Shown: positions 1-12,800, counted from the stretch's first letter. The stretch is DNA of 64,000 nucleotides from Prostheceraeus crozeri (GCA_907163375.1 CAJQUW010009199.1:1-64000), one strand, 5' to 3'. Notes: a model not told the origin generated them from the letters alone. Program-made: numbers and translations.

Positions 1-205
1 AACCAATACATCATTCGCAGAGTAGAAAATCTTGCTAGTAAACAGATTGTCTTTGTGAATAATTGAAACAGGAATGATCGTGGTAAATGGCCATGTTTAT
101 TAATGTCCTACAATCCTCAACAAGTATGGTTGTAATAGAAGTGTGATAACCTTATATATAAAAGCTGCACAATAGCAACCAATCACAGACACGCATGATG
201 ACTCA

Positions 206-698
206 TCATGAACGATATACAGTGACTGTTGAAATTATTTCTTCATCACAAAGGGGACAAAATGTAGTTTCCAAGGGTATATAGCATGTAGAACACATGA
301 CAAAATGAGAACATGGTAACAAGAGAAGGGATTTTCCCGTTCAAAACACCTAATGCAGTTCCATTCACATAATAGTTTAAACGTCTCTGTTTCTAATTTC
401 TTTCTGAAGTCACTTTCATTGATAGAACATTTTGATAAATCAATTGAAGGTTTCACTTTTTTTATTTCCGTTTCAGAAAGTTCCAATTTCATCCTCCTAA
501 TTTCACTGTCTTTATAATGTAGCATTGAGAAATCTTCTATCCAACTACGATTCAAATTAGCATTCATGGTATGCTCATCCAGATCCATTAGTCGTTCAAC
601 TAAATCACCAGCTTTGATATTTTCATTTAGATTTGTAACAGTTTCTATAGCCTTTAGCGAATAACCAAGGTCTTGCAACAATCCATGAAATTGGGAAA
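206..698 (-). pseudogene. UBA-RING E3 ubiquitin ligase, last exon (IAP-like), one apparent frameshift
   Basis: The reading frame starts near 698 after a possible acceptor (ttag at 702-699). It first encodes a UBA-like helical stretch (LLQDLGYSLKAIE, then DLVERLMDLDEH) and then an acidic linker. A C-terminal RING follows: CIRC, then LLLPCSH, MCSTC, FCPLCDEEI and the end TVTVYRS before a stop at 206-208. UBA plus a RING at the extreme C-terminus, closing in a V-x-V-[FY]-x-S-like tail, is the layout of inhibitor-of-apoptosis and RFFL/RNF34-type ligases, which move ubiquitin from an E2 to substrates. The first C-x2-C pair and the rest of the RING are in different frames; the shift falls at about 320-330. 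This could be a decayed copy, a strain variant or a sequence error. No BIR domain was found upstream. The RING is well supported; the IAP label is inference. Confidence 0.5.
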
Positions 699-894
699 CT
701 AACCATCAAGCAACTTCCACGTATTTATAACTTAACCTAGTTATGAAAATAAATAAAATTGTCATCATAGTCACAATGGCCACAATTGTCGCATTTGAGC
801 GACACTGTAATTACTCTAATTCAATTTCGGAACAAGGCGTTCCGAATCATTGAGTATGATCTCAATTCGCCTATCAATCGGAACGCGGTTCCTA

Positions 895-1025
895 TTTACA
901 TGTTCCTATCCATGTTCGCATCCATTCGCAATTCGGAACATGTTCATATCCATGTTCGCATTCGCAATTCGGAACATGTTCGCATTGGCAATTCGGAACA
1001 CATGTTCCTATCCATGTTCGTATCC
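895..1025. repeat. minisatellite, about 30-bp degenerate units
   Basis: Units built from 'cgcaattcggaacatgttc' and 'tatccatgttcg' recur about four times with small changes. The frames open across it give repetitive low-complexity peptides and are not considered genes. Confidence 0.75.
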
Positions 1026-1320
1026 ACTATCAGTGCGTCCGCAATACTAACTACTAAGGAGATTTACACAGAATGCGATATACAGTGTATTATGTTGTGC
1101 AGTTCCTCTTAAGTGTATAAACAAACACACCATCTTCAGGAAAACTCACCGACATATCGATTGCCTGCAAACATTTTGTATCTCGTTTATTGCCATAACT
1201 TTGAGCAATCTTCTGAAAATACCGTATTACTTGCACAACGACAGATTCTGTGATGGAAATGTCAGATTTTTCGGATTGAATTCTACTAATCGAATAAGCG
1301 AAGGAACGTACACTCATCAA

Positions 1321-2377
1321 AGAGTATTTTTTAAGGAATTGAAGAACCTACTATGATGAACTGGATATAAAACTGTGCATGAGACAGTGTACCGGCATAT
1401 TGCATGTCACACATGAATTGTGATGACCTATATGACTCTTGACTTTTATGTAAATCTTTGATGTAAGGACCATTCAGCTCAATATATCAGTCGCATCGAA
1501 TGTGAATAATTAACTTGAAATCAATATTGCATTTAGTCAACTAACTTCAGGAGTGCACTTTCTTCTAAAACATAGTACTTCAGCTTCAGAACTCATGATG
1601 TGAAAATGTTACAATTTTTGAAGTGTGGGTGGAACCATTCGGGTAATAACTGTGCAATCTGTGTATAGGTCATTATATTCAAATCAACGTTTTGCGAACT
1701 TGATGATGTGGACAATAAAACGATAGACCTATTATAAAAAGGGGTTTCGTATGACAATTTATTGTCGAAATTCTACGCATAGTCTATAAGTGATGCTGTC
1801 ATTGCAAAATTCTTATTGACATTACCCGCTCAATTTTTCTTTCAAGATAAGCAATATAAGAAAATCTTTTTTGTCAGAAAAACGTTTGACGCATCATCGA
1901 CTACTCATTTGATCCGATGTTCGAATGCAAATATAGGATACTAACTGACTTCGCCAGACCAATATATGCATGTGTAATTTCAGGAGGACGATCACTAAGA
2001 GCAAGCTGGCAGACATATTTGATAAAAGGTCATTTTATGAGGTCACAATGAGATGCTGTCATTTTTATTCTTCATTGTTATTTAAATTTGTTCTAAGATA
2101 ATGTCAAGTTTTTGGTGAAAACTTTCATTTTACGAGGTGCTGAATAAATATTAATCCCACATGTGTTCTTGCATTCCTTTAACTAATTCTGAGCACGTTA
2201 TCTGTTGTAATTGATGAATTTTTGAGCAAACATCATTTGATTCATCAAAATATTCAACCTACAGAAAAGGATGAGCTATCTCTCTTAGGAATTTGAATAG
2301 AAGGACAGTGATTTCAAAGCGAACCCTCTGAGAAATGAGGTAGCAGTGAACCTTCTTGGCCTATCTACTATACTTCA
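1321..2377. other. no gene seen
   Basis: AT-rich sequence with no long reading frame, recognisable domain or clear repeat on either strand. Confidence 0.5.
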
Positions 2378-2535
2378 CTGATTCAATTGAAATAAAACAT
2401 CACATGCAGAATCACTGTCAAAAAGGACGATTTTACATGGGCATGAGTGGTTGATACATCCTCCATAGAAAAAGTGAAATAGAAAAAATGGCTCTGGGGT
2501 CCACTGTACCCTCTCAGACCCTCTCACATCCTTCA
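2378..2535 (-). repeat. copy of a dispersed TIR-type repeat family
   Basis: Read on the minus strand this matches the start of the element at 26,793. Shared blocks include 'ttttctatttcac', 'gatgtatcaac', 'catgcccat', 'gacagtgattc' and 'atttcaattgaatcag', in the same order. A third, more diverged copy is at 50,160-50,830. It is a truncated or diverged member with no coding content. Confidence 0.7.
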
Positions 2536-3504
2536 CAAGTCTGCCCGTGCCAGACTTCAAGTGACTAGATCGCGGCCAGACTGAGCTGGAAGATATATTT
2601 TTCTAAAGCTGCCATGCCTTTCAGATGTGAATCCATGTTCTTTCTCTATTTTTGTTTGTGGCTACATTTAAACTCTCTAAACTCTGATCGATGGTTAATT
2701 GAATTTGATAATGAGACTTCTGATTATGCAGTAACTTAATGAACTGCAGAAAGAAATGTGCTACCTGATATGAAATAACTTTCCTAATAAACTGATCAGC
2801 ATGTCAACCACAACATATTTCCACCAACGTCAGTATGGAATTCAGTAATATAATGTTGGTGGTAGTTTCGTGACCAGTGTACAACTCTTCAATAACTTGA
2901 AATTCAAAACAACTTTCAGCTCTAAGAACCCCTTGATGCGCACAAATCTTCGCGAACGGACACATGTCATTTCATTCTGGGAAAGAAATTTTTAGGGAGA
3001 TGAAAATTGGAGATCAACTTGATGCTGGACAATCTTATTTCCCATCAGCTGATGATCACGTGCTCAACGGCAGTATGGAAAGTCAGCATGAGAAAATATG
3101 TAGAGCCAGTGTTGTGCTTGGAATAGATGAGGTCAGATTGCTACATGTAGATATCTATACCACATTAGTATGCGGTAGAAGGGACATGAAATAACCTCGA
3201 CATGTACTTAAACATGCTTATGAAGGTAGCAATAATTTTTCAAAGCATCCCATGACTGTATTTTATTGATAGCTATTGATAGCTAGATGATATATTATTG
3301 ATAGCTGCTTTTCAGATACCTGTTTTGATTAATTGGAGGGGAAGCTTTAAGCAGTTTTATTTAATCACTCGTCTGCGTTCTCAAAACCCCTAGAAAAGCC
3401 TCACTCCAAAAATGCTATGCACATTTCTGCATTGATTTGAGCTAAAATCTGCATCAATTATTTCATGCAGCGTTTCAGCATTGACAATAAGTAAATATGC
3501 TGCT
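2536..3504. other. no gene seen
   Basis: A short frame at 2,964-3,194 (76 codons, plus strand) starts at an in-phase ATG near 2,964 but shows no recognisable motif or splice context. Otherwise featureless. Confidence 0.4.
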
Positions 3505-3713
3505 CTTTCAGTTTTTGTTGGGAAACCAAGTAGACAAGATGGTAATTATTTATTATGCTTTATTAATTTCGGCCTCCTCGTAGGCCATCATCAGAAGCAT
3601 CTCTGTTTCTCTGCTTCTGATGATGGTCTAAGAGGAGGCTGAATTTAATATAGTACGAGTATAATAAACAATTGCCATCTTGTCTACTTGGATTCTCAAC
3701 AAAAACTTAAAGA
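3505..3713. repeat. near-perfect hairpin (fold-back) element
   Basis: Arms of about 98 bp (3,505-3,603 and 3,614-3,713) are inverted copies around a loop of about 10 bp. They share 'ccaagtagacaagatgg', 'gcctcct' and 'catcatcagaagca', with scattered substitutions. The minus strand of the left arm reads CTGATGA, then a GGCCT/AGGCC stem, then GAAA, which resembles a hammerhead ribozyme core. Such cores are known in the terminal repeats of Penelope-like elements. The origin of this hairpin is not settled. Confidence 0.8.
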
Positions 3714-5877
3714 AAATGATTAACCAAGGCCTCTTCAACAGATATGCTGCTATTTGCTCATCTTATACGGTTCAAATCACAAACTTATATTTCTGAACAC
3801 AGATTTATATTTCTGAAAAAGAAAAATCAAACTCCCTTCTATTTTCTGGGGCCTGTTTCATAAAATGAGTCAGTGCTTTAAATTAATGTATTTATCAGTG
3901 TGGAAATTTAATTGCGTTTTTCAAGAACAAATTTAAAGCAGCGATTTTAATCAGTGTAAAGTAATTCATATAAAGTTGCAAAGTTGTTTTATGTAAAGTT
4001 GTAGTCATGTAAAGCAGTCGAACTTTACAGCGCTTCATAGAGCCAAATATTAAGTAGTGACTTACATCAGTCCCACGAACACTGCTAAAAATTAGTGCTG
4101 TAAGCAGTTTGAAGATGAACTGTGTTTCACAAAAAATTATCATTAGCGCGGGAAATTTGAAAATCATGAAATTCACTGACACAAATGTGAAAAATTCTAT
4201 CAAGCAGTAGATTGATATACATGTGAATGATCATTGAGGAAGTTATAGAAATTCAAAATACCAGAGAAGTCATTGCAAATGTATCTCAAAAATTATAAAA
4301 TGAGCTTTGATTGTAATGTCCGTCTAACCTAATTGCATGTCCGAATCACAGAATATATATACAATTGGAGATGCATTGGGTAGAATGGCAACAAAAAAGC
4401 TAGAATTTTGTGAAACCTCTATAGCAAAAGATTCAGTTTTTTGCGGAGAATGTGTTCGTGCAGGAATGATACACTGTAAACTATAAGCAGCCATTTAAGG
4501 CTATGTATTTGCCAAATCTGTGGCTGATGCTGCGTATTAACAGACATATTCAGATATTTTTTGTCTCATCGCACTAATCTGCATTATTTGTATCTGTATA
4601 GGCAAATCGCACATAAAAATGAAATAAAGTGTACCTTTGGAATATTTTTCGATTCGACTCCAAAACTCTCCTGTCTGTTCATGAAAAAGCTTTCATTGTC
4701 TTCAACTGCAAATCCGGCGAGCTAGCAGCTATGAGGAATATCATATTTCTGCCCCCTTTGGAAATGTCTGCCTTGTTTCAAAGTAAAATCATAGTCATAA
4801 AAATGATTAATCTCATTTTGAGTGATTAAGTGATATTTAAATTAAGTTAAATTAACTTAAAAATGTAGATTTTTCTACATAAAAATGGAATACTCCGTAA
4901 CTTGCAAGACGGCTGGAAGTATAGCTTAAAAATTTTCGTTTTGTTGATGTTGGTTAACAATCTACAAATAAGAAATAATAAGAAGCTTGTGTGCGAATTT
5001 AGGAGCAAAGAAGCCGTACTCTCGTGCTATTACAGTTTTGTCTCTCTTTTCCCGATCCTCTGCACTTGTGAACTTTGACTTCAGCATGTGAATAGTTATC
5101 ACATCTTGCTCGAGCTCAATACTCTGCTCATCTTAACTACGTGTATCTCGTGTCGATGCTTGACATCTGACCATTTACTAGTGCCTGAAGAGGAACCAAT
5201 GCCCACGACAAGTTGCGCACAAAGGCGATTGAATGAATCTGGGTACAAGTGATTTGTTGCTCATCTATCGACTACAAATGGTCACATATGCTCATGGAAA
5301 TAGTTTTGAATCGATTCGAGAAAACTGTTTGTGAGTTATTTTCAAGAGAAAAAAACAATGTATGGTAGATTGGTCGTTTTTGAATTATTGTCTGCCTATT
5401 GGTAATCAAAATCAAATTTGCACATGCTCAACCAAAGGTAAATTTTAAAGAAATGCATGTGCGTTCGAAATCCTAAAAACATGCTTTTAGGGATTAACAT
5501 CTGATTTAGCCCTAAACTGCAAGAGGTCAAAAAACACAGGAATATTTGCAAAAAATGTCAATCATCATATCACAACACTCTTACTAATGCACAAACTAAA
5601 CTCGGATTCTAGAAAAAAAATTGAATACCATATACTGTAGATATCACTTTGCTGCGATATCGCAACGCGATGCTCAAATGCACTATGTTGCATTTTCGCA
5701 ACAAAGTTAAGTTTGCATTTATTCCGAATATACACGGTGCATTTTTAATATATGGAAGGAGCATTTGGCATGAATTTTATTTTAGAGACAGCTTTGATAT
5801 TGAGACAGCTGGAATTTTCAGATTTCCGCTATGTTGCGTTTTTGCAACAAGCCTACTTTTCCTATTATTTATGTAGG
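3714..5877. other. no gene seen
   Basis: AT-rich. Between 5,650 and 5,860 a short GC-bearing motif built around 'gttgc...gcaac' recurs as small inverted pairs, and a related motif lies near 8,325. No credible coding sequence. Confidence 0.45.
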
Positions 5878-6663
5878 CAGTGTTTTATCCAGCCCTGTTT
5901 TGGGGGGAAGTTTCCCCCCTAGATGTCAAAATTCCCCCCCTATGAAGGAAAATAACGAAAATCATACACTTGATAAAGGATGTATAGCTTTAAATTTTTA
6001 AGATCGTAAATCGCCTTTGGCTTTTGAATCGCTGAATGAAGTGACGCTCCGCTGACTGCAGACCGCGCCTTTAGGAACAGCGTCCGTGGAAAGGAGTTTT
6101 TCCACTATGAATCGAGATACATCTCGCTTAAGGCAAAGATTGTTGCCGCATCACGTCCGCGATGCAATGCTGGTCAGCATTGAGGGATCCAATATTGATG
6201 ATTTCACGTCAATTGTGAAACTTTGGCATTCTAGCAAGGCCAGACGACTGCAAATTCCAGACAGTAAATAATAACACTCATAATTCTCATCCTTCTTCCT
6301 GTTTTTTGGAAAATGAATTTTTATAGTACAATGGCTATTTTCTACATTATGTAAAAGTACTAAGGAATTCTGGGGCAGTGTACATATATGCGTACATGTG
6401 AAAGTAATTATTGATGTAATGTAATGATAATTATAAATAATTGATGTGAAATGTACTGGCGATCAAGTAAAAAACTTTCAGTCATTAAATAATCATTTAA
6501 TCTGGAACAAGTGATTAGCTGAAAGTTACAATTTGAAACATTTCACCATCTCGAAATTATAGTCCTAAAATATACATGTATAATAGGCATGTTTTGCAGT
6601 ATTCATGAACAGTGAAATGTCATGTGTTCCCCCCCTGAACCACTAGGAGTGGATAAAACACTG
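5878..6663. mobile_element. deleted hAT transposon with perfect 8-bp target duplication
   Basis: The ends are CAGTGTTTTATCCA (5,878) and its complement ending at 6,663. They are flanked by TATGTAGG at 5,870-5,877 and again at 6,664-6,671. An 8-bp duplication and ends starting CA(G) are diagnostic for the hAT superfamily. C-rich/G-rich runs just inside both ends add to the inverted repeat. Only the transposase C-terminus remains inside, so this 786-bp element is an internal-deletion derivative that would need enzyme supplied from elsewhere. Confidence 0.85.
6056..6271 (+). pseudogene. hAT transposase C-terminal dimerisation segment (remnant)
   Basis: The translation runs PLGTASVERSFSTMNR, then RLRQRLLPHHVRDAMLVSIEG, then a W and a terminal RRLQIPDSK before the stop. 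The [ST]-x-ERSFS-x-[ML]-[NR] block followed by an 'L...ML.SIEG' helix is the hAT C-terminal dimerisation region (hATC) of ZBED/KIAA1586-like transposases. In the full protein it pairs transposase subunits and completes the catalytic domain. Here the BED zinc finger and catalytic core are missing; the open frame begins only at 6,056, after an in-frame stop. It lies between the two hAT ends described at 5,878-6,663. Confidence 0.75.
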
Positions 6664-6671
6664 TATGTAGG

Positions 6672-7270
6672 ACTAAAAATATATTCAAGAATTGTAAATA
6701 AATATATGCAACTAAATATTTATTATCTTCTCAATTTTTAAATTTTAGCTTATAAGGAAGACGCAAGCCATCTGTGAGCCTGAACAATGCGAAGAGATAG
6801 GCTAATCTTTATCTACCATTTATCATAATCGTGATATATATCTTTTTAGCTACTGCAAGTTACTACTATTTATACTCCATGTTTTATCTTGTAAAAAGCT
6901 CGAATTTACAAAACATTCTTCTTTGCAAAAATTACAAGATCTCATAAATCCAAGCACAATTATAACATTGAAAGTGGTTTTTTAACATAGGATTATTTAG
7001 TGTGAAATTCGGCGAAACATTTTCTGCTTGAGTCATGTGACAATAGACTACCTGGTCGAAACGTAGTATTGCAACCATCATTGCAAGTGATTGCTTAAAC
7101 TCTGTTACAGGTGCGTCGTATTTCGAATATCTTCAATGTGACGTCTAAGCAGAAAGGAATCAGAGATCCCGCTGAATATGTCTGCTCACTTTCAACAGTG
7201 GGGATGGCCTCAATAATATGACAACGCGATGCCACGTCTTGTTCATCAGGTTCGGAAGAACATCATGTAC
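6672..7270. other. no gene seen
   Basis: No coding sequence recognised. At about 7,050-7,080 'ggtcgaaacgtag' follows an imperfect stem and weakly recalls the GAAAC-GU block of small hammerhead motifs; not called as a ribozyme. Confidence 0.4.
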
Positions 7271-7524
7271 GTGACTGTCTTCAATCAAGCAGCCACCCTG
7301 CGCACTCGACGCTACAATGAATCCCCGATGAACCGATGTATCTTCTGGAACTAAGAAGGGCACCACTGACTTTTGTCTAAGTCAGGCAGTCAACCTGCGC
7401 ACCCGACACAAATCCTAATGTACTGTTGCATCTTCTAGAACTACGGAAGGTGGCTCTGTCTTCAGTCAAACAGCTACCCTGCGTACTCGACACCTAAAAG
7501 GCTACAGGCATCTTTTGGAATTAA
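7271..7524. repeat. tandem repeat, three units of about 75-95 bp
   Basis: Three consecutive degenerate copies share the order 'gtcttcaatcaagcagccaccctgcg', 'actcgacgc' and 'atcttctggaact'. It runs almost directly into the dispersed repeat at 7,545. Confidence 0.7.
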
Positions 7525-7544
7525 AATGCAAACAAAATAATTAA

Positions 7545-7740
7545 ATATTGAGTTGCATCCTCAGTTGAAAAATAGGAACAGACCTGAATAGCTGCTATTT
7601 TATCCCAAATCAGGAATCATCAGTAGGCCTAGTTTACATCTCTCAACATTGACACAACTCCCCATTTAAAGTCGCAGCCATGCCCAGGTTAATTTGAGAT
7701 TTGCAATTAGCAAGCTAGTGAAATTTCGACGGGCATTCTT
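7545..7740 (+). repeat. single-arm copy of the 43,379 fold-back family
   Basis: It begins 'gagttgcatcctcag' and continues through 'gacctgaatagctgctatt', 'aggaatcatcag', 'taggcctagtt' and 'acatctctcaaca' to 'agtgaaatttcgacg'. This matches 43,383-43,567 almost base for base, but here the second, inverted arm is absent. Confidence 0.85.
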
Positions 7741-9682
7741 TCTTTTTGAATTAGTTTACATTTCTTGGTTGGAATTGCAGTTTTTTGTCTGCCAACGAGA
7801 AGGTCACATGATTCAACAAAACAAACAAAAGCGAAGAGCTTGTAGCTCTGGGGCTGAGGTGGGTCCTGTGAGCAAAAACATGACATTTTGACTCTTGATC
7901 CTTACAAAGAACCCCTAGGATGTCAAAAAACTGGGACAGACATACCACATCGAGGACCTTGGCGCCCAGGATGGCCGCCACATTATTGTTGACATAATGA
8001 CAGAGTATAAAAGTCACAAAGCACGTGATAATGGAGTCTATTCTAAGGTTATCAGAGTCGCGGTATCCACTAAAACTAGCTTTTCAAGTCGATTAGAGTA
8101 TCTCACAGTCAATTACGAGCAAAATGGCCACCAATATGGAATCCAAGAAATAGTATTCATTTTTTATGTTAATATCTTTTGGCAACGCTCATGTTGTTGC
8201 TAGAAAGATCTCGTTCATTGCATCACATTTAAAAAGATGGTGAGTTATTTAACTGTAGCTGACTTTCTATATGAAGACTTTTATAAGACTTTAAAGTGCA
8301 AATTACAGAATGTTGCACTTGCAACATAGTGCGATCCTGCAAACTGTTACGAAAACGCAACAACTATAATTTTTTCATTTTTAAATAAAACTACTGTTTC
8401 AATACTTCGCGCTATGTAGATTTTGTTTGTGTTTTGTGCATGTTTTTTCAAGTAAACTGCAATTTCTGATTTCAGACATGCTTGTCATAGAGCTCTGCAT
8501 GAAAATTTATGAAATGAATAAAAATCCGAAAATATTTATCTGAAATATTTTACATTTACAAGCATGGAACAAAGTCAACGCATGCGGTCGACCTGTGAAT
8601 TGTCAGAATTATTGAAATTGAGAAGTTGCAGGTCAGTGGATAGCAAATTTTAGGATACTTGTGTTAATATAGTACCCGAATACCATGTTGTGAAAATCCA
8701 ACAATATGAAGTTTAGGACTATAGCAAAAGTCAGTTTTGGCAGAAAGTAGAATTTGTGATCAGCAATTCCAGTTATACCAAGTGTACCTCTGGACACTGT
8801 CTGTATAGTACATTTCACGTCTACTTCGTTGTTTGGCAGCTTCTCATACTATTTCGTAATTCATGCTGATCTCATGATGATTCATTGACCTATTGATAAT
8901 TCATTAACATTGAATTTTAATCATAGACTCATGTATAGCACGCTTCACTTTGATTGATCGGCACGAATCATGACAGTGAACGAAATTTTGATATTTAAAG
9001 TCCAAAAGGAAAATAAAATAAACACGATCAATTCATCCTATTCGATTTCACAATTCCGCATTGAATAGTCTCTACATGAAAACCAAAGAGACTATTTGAA
9101 GACGAATGCTTACAATAACAATACACATCCCTGTGTTTCTCTAAAAATTACCTTTGACGCAGAAATTCACGTGAGCAAATTTGAAATGTTGAAAATGCCA
9201 CAGAATATGCAAGGCTTCGCAGCTTGTCTCCCAATGCCCTCAGGAGTCAATTTGGGTTCCGTCTCTTTTTCAATTAAAAATTGAATGAAAACTTCTATAT
9301 TAAATGCCCTTTTCTCCAGTGGCAGAAATATTTGATTAGATCATTGAATAACATCAAAAGAGTATTCTTAAAACAGGACTCAAGGAAATTCACGGCCGGC
9401 AAGGTGAAGCTCTTCATCACCTATGCCGGATTCTAGTCCGAGATGAGGGCAAGTGCGCTTGACCTCATCAGGCAACGGTTTTCTTGTGATCGCTGATTTG
9501 CACTCGCTAAAGCTTCATCTATTGAACATGTTCGAAAATTCTTTATAGCTTCTCCGTCCATGACTTCTCCTATTTTCGGCCTTGGCTTTGCCGAAGTTTG
9601 ATAGTCTTAAACATATATGTAGTGTCTAGTGTCCTCTTTTTTTGCCAATCATATAATTGGAATTTCCTCTTACCTCTTTTTT
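7741..9682. other. no gene seen
   Basis: No credible coding frames. A more GC-rich patch at about 9,390-9,480 shows no recognised domain. Confidence 0.4.
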
Positions 9683-9892
9683 CTATTGAACTTCTTGAGT
9701 CATTGGAAGACAGTCTTTCAATTGAGCCTCGGTCATGCCAAGATAGCGAAGTATTTTTTGTATTTTTGTAAAGAATTGTCCTGAATCTGCATTCTCAAGT
9801 ACGATGTCGGGAAGGGGAGTGGGCTCCTTGGTTTTTGTAATTAGGATTGGATACTGCTCCGGCCTTTGCTTGTTAAATGACACCAGCTGTCT
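9683..9892 (-). CDS. possible terminal coding exon, unknown protein
   Basis: A minus-strand frame reads protein-like, without low-complexity runs: QLVSFNKQRPEQYPILITKT, then PLPDIVLENADSGQFFTKIQ, then KILRYLGMTEAQLKDCLP, ending MTQEVQ and a stop at about 9,683. An in-frame stop lies just upstream, so if it is real it must begin at a splice acceptor; AG candidates are at about 9,885-9,895. The family is not recognised and no upstream exon was identified. It could be the end of a host gene or a transposon remnant. Confidence 0.3.
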   Translation of the reverse strand, partial: RQLVSFNKQRPEQYPILITKTKEPTPLPDIVLENADSGQFFTKIQKILRYLGMTEAQLKDCLPMTQEVQ

Positions 9893-12800
9893 TTCTGATC
9901 TTTATGGTATTTCTTGCAGAAATATGTGAAACTTCGAGATTCGAGAAAAATTCGAATCAGTTCTAATGGTCAAAACATACTCCAATTGATTTCTTCTGAT
10001 TTATAGCCGCTTGTGAAGCTTTGAAGAGGCTTGTGATGTTGGATTCTCACTAAATATGTTTGAAGACGTCGATTGTTGAACAAGAGCTAGTCGAACTTGC
10101 TACATGTTGTTCAGGTGACTTATGGTTATAAGCTTGGGTTCCTGAAAACTTGCTCAAGCAGTGATCACGAGCCGAAGCTTCAATGATTTTCAATTTTCAG
10201 GCCGGGATTAGATCAAGCTTATACAGAAATAGTCTGCAATATAGTTTACAATTTCTTCTGCAATTCATTACACTTGTACAGACATGACTTTCAGTGACGA
10301 ATTTGGAAGTCGACATACTTGAGCCTACTACTGTTATGAATTCAACCTGAATAAATTATTTAAGGACGGCTATTACGGGCAGTGATAACATGGCAAGCAT
10401 TAGTGGAACGATAATTTAGCGATATAGTATTTTGAAAATTTGTTGCAGAAATTCTGTTATTGCTTTCTGAATATTAAGACAGAAATGATGGAATCCACTG
10501 ATCTGATTTTCAGATCCTGAAAAGGTCATGATTTCGGTGTTGAACGATCGATGGACGTTACGTTTTCATTCAAAGATGAGACCTTTACAAGCCTGAGGTT
10601 ACAAAACTGGCTTCCATCATCAAACTATAGCATAACAAGATTAATTTGCAGTCGCATATCAAACCAACATCTACTATCCAACTCAGCGTCAATATACGAA
10701 ATTCGAAGCAGGTCGAAACTACAATTCTCAGAAATATAAAGACGCTCTTTGTTTAGTAATTATATTTTATATTATACTGCAAACTAAGAGGATAGCAACT
10801 TTTATTGAAAATTATACAAATTTCTGATTTAAACAGTCCTATGTGCGCGTAGCTGACATGATACAACCGCCAATGCGACATGTTTGGGGCTACAAACTCC
10901 TTTCCAAAATTAATGATTACTTTCTTTCCCATCAAGAAAGACACAATCAAGTAAGACACGCCACTGACTCGCAAAAGTAGAATTTTCCTGATCGCGCTTC
11001 ACGTTCGTTTTTAATTCTCAAAAATAATATCCATTTCTTTGTACTGAGTGGTCCGACTTACCAGAGAAAGCTTGGTTTATTGGACCTGTTATGTGCTGTG
11101 CATTACCCAGAGTAGGTAGGACCTGTAGTTTTTGGCTGCTACATTCGAGCTTCCAGACGTCTGATCGCTATTTCATGTTATTATATAAGCTTCTAATTGA
11201 CCGCTATATCTAATTGTTCTCACATACAGTATGATTAGAATTTCATTATATTCTTGAAGATAGAAGCATGTTTCTTTCCAAGATAGTTTTATATTTCATT
11301 TGAATAATTGAATCAAAACATAGTATTCAATTCAAGTAATGAGATTTCATATGCCATTTCAAATAACTAACAAAGACTATGATGTGATATGGAAATTCAA
11401 TTTCATGAAATGCAGCTGTAATCAGGGGTAGAAATGGGTCGGTTATTCCGGCCCGATCAACCGCTGGCCAGTTTTCGGTCCGTCCGATTTCTAAATGAAG
11501 CCAGGTTGGACATGCCTCCAATTGTGTTAGGAATAAATCCGATTAAATCTATTATTTCCATCTTTGAATACGTTCATAAAAGTTAACATGCAGATGTATG
11601 AAGCACTCGCATATATTTTATCCACATACATAGGCAGCTTCAATATGTGAAAAGAATAACATGTACAGTGTACATGCAAAAGATGCATCAATGTAGGACA
11701 TGGTCTATAGCCTACGAGCAGCACGTTAGTTGTTTATGATGAGAATCATCGTATATGATCTTCTGTCGAATGAGTCCTTCCCTGTTTTGAATCTTGGGTT
11801 AGTGTCAATCGAACCTGAGCCATATTGCTAAGAAAACAGTTTCGTCATAAGATATGCGCATTAGTTGTGTCTATGGAGAATGTCGTTTTTGTCTATGAAC
11901 CAAGCAGGCGTGTGAGTATGTATTTGTAAACCGAAAGTGTGATATCACATCGCTGAGCGGAAGCAGATACATGTATATGCAAAATCAGAATCGATCCAAA
12001 TTCAACGTGGCGCCACTTTAGTCCAAGTGTCGCTCAACCGACTTTGGCGTATGTCCAAAACTACGCCATCATTTATAATCGGTGACAAGTCAATTCTTTA
12101 AAATGTCCAAAGAATTGCAACAATCAGAGCGATAATAGAGATGGAAAAGCTGATCAAGCTTCGCACAATATCATTCAAAACAACTCAGTTACTATTTTGA
12201 AAGCTGTCTTACAAATTCGACAATTAAATGTAGAAATATTCACAACAAAACAGAAAACCGCAATTGATAAACCCTGCTGTTTCCAAAGATGAGTCAACAG
12301 ATATGATTTATGGATAAATCAGTTAGCGATTCGACCAAAAAATGACAGAGTCACACAATAAATACACCGGGTATCTGAAAAGCAGCAGATGAAGAAAGAA
12401 TCTCGTTAGCTAAAAATATGTCCAATATACATGTCAAATATGTACTATTTCATCTAAAACATCTGAAATATGAACAGTTTATAAAATTCATCCTTTGAAT
12501 AGCACATTTTAACAATAACGCGGAAGCTTTGTTGAGTATACAAATGTCAGTTTGAAAAATCGAAATGTAGAGAAATACACTGAAAACGATAAAGTTGTTG
12601 TAATGGCCAATGACGACTTTGAAGACAATGTAAACATCTATATAAAATACACGGAACAACGTGCAGGAAAGACAGAACGGGGAATACTGCGCTATGATAC
12701 GTGTACATAGAGATGAAATCGGGTAGTGAATGCACTAGAATAGAATCAAGCAACTTAAATCAAGTTAAGCTGTCTTGTTAAAAATTGCTCTTTTTTGAGT

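Noticed and set aside
786-1112. Overlapping frames across the minisatellite
   Set aside because: Repetitive peptides generated by the tandem repeat.
1090-1320. Possible upstream exon of the UBA-RING gene (minus strand, frame ending AIDMS before a GTGAGT)
   Set aside because: The donor is good but its phase does not match the acceptor assigned at 698, and no domain is recognisable.
7040-7090. gtcgaaacgtag block as a second hammerhead-like motif
   Set aside because: Stem I does not pair and the CTGATGA box is not recognisable.
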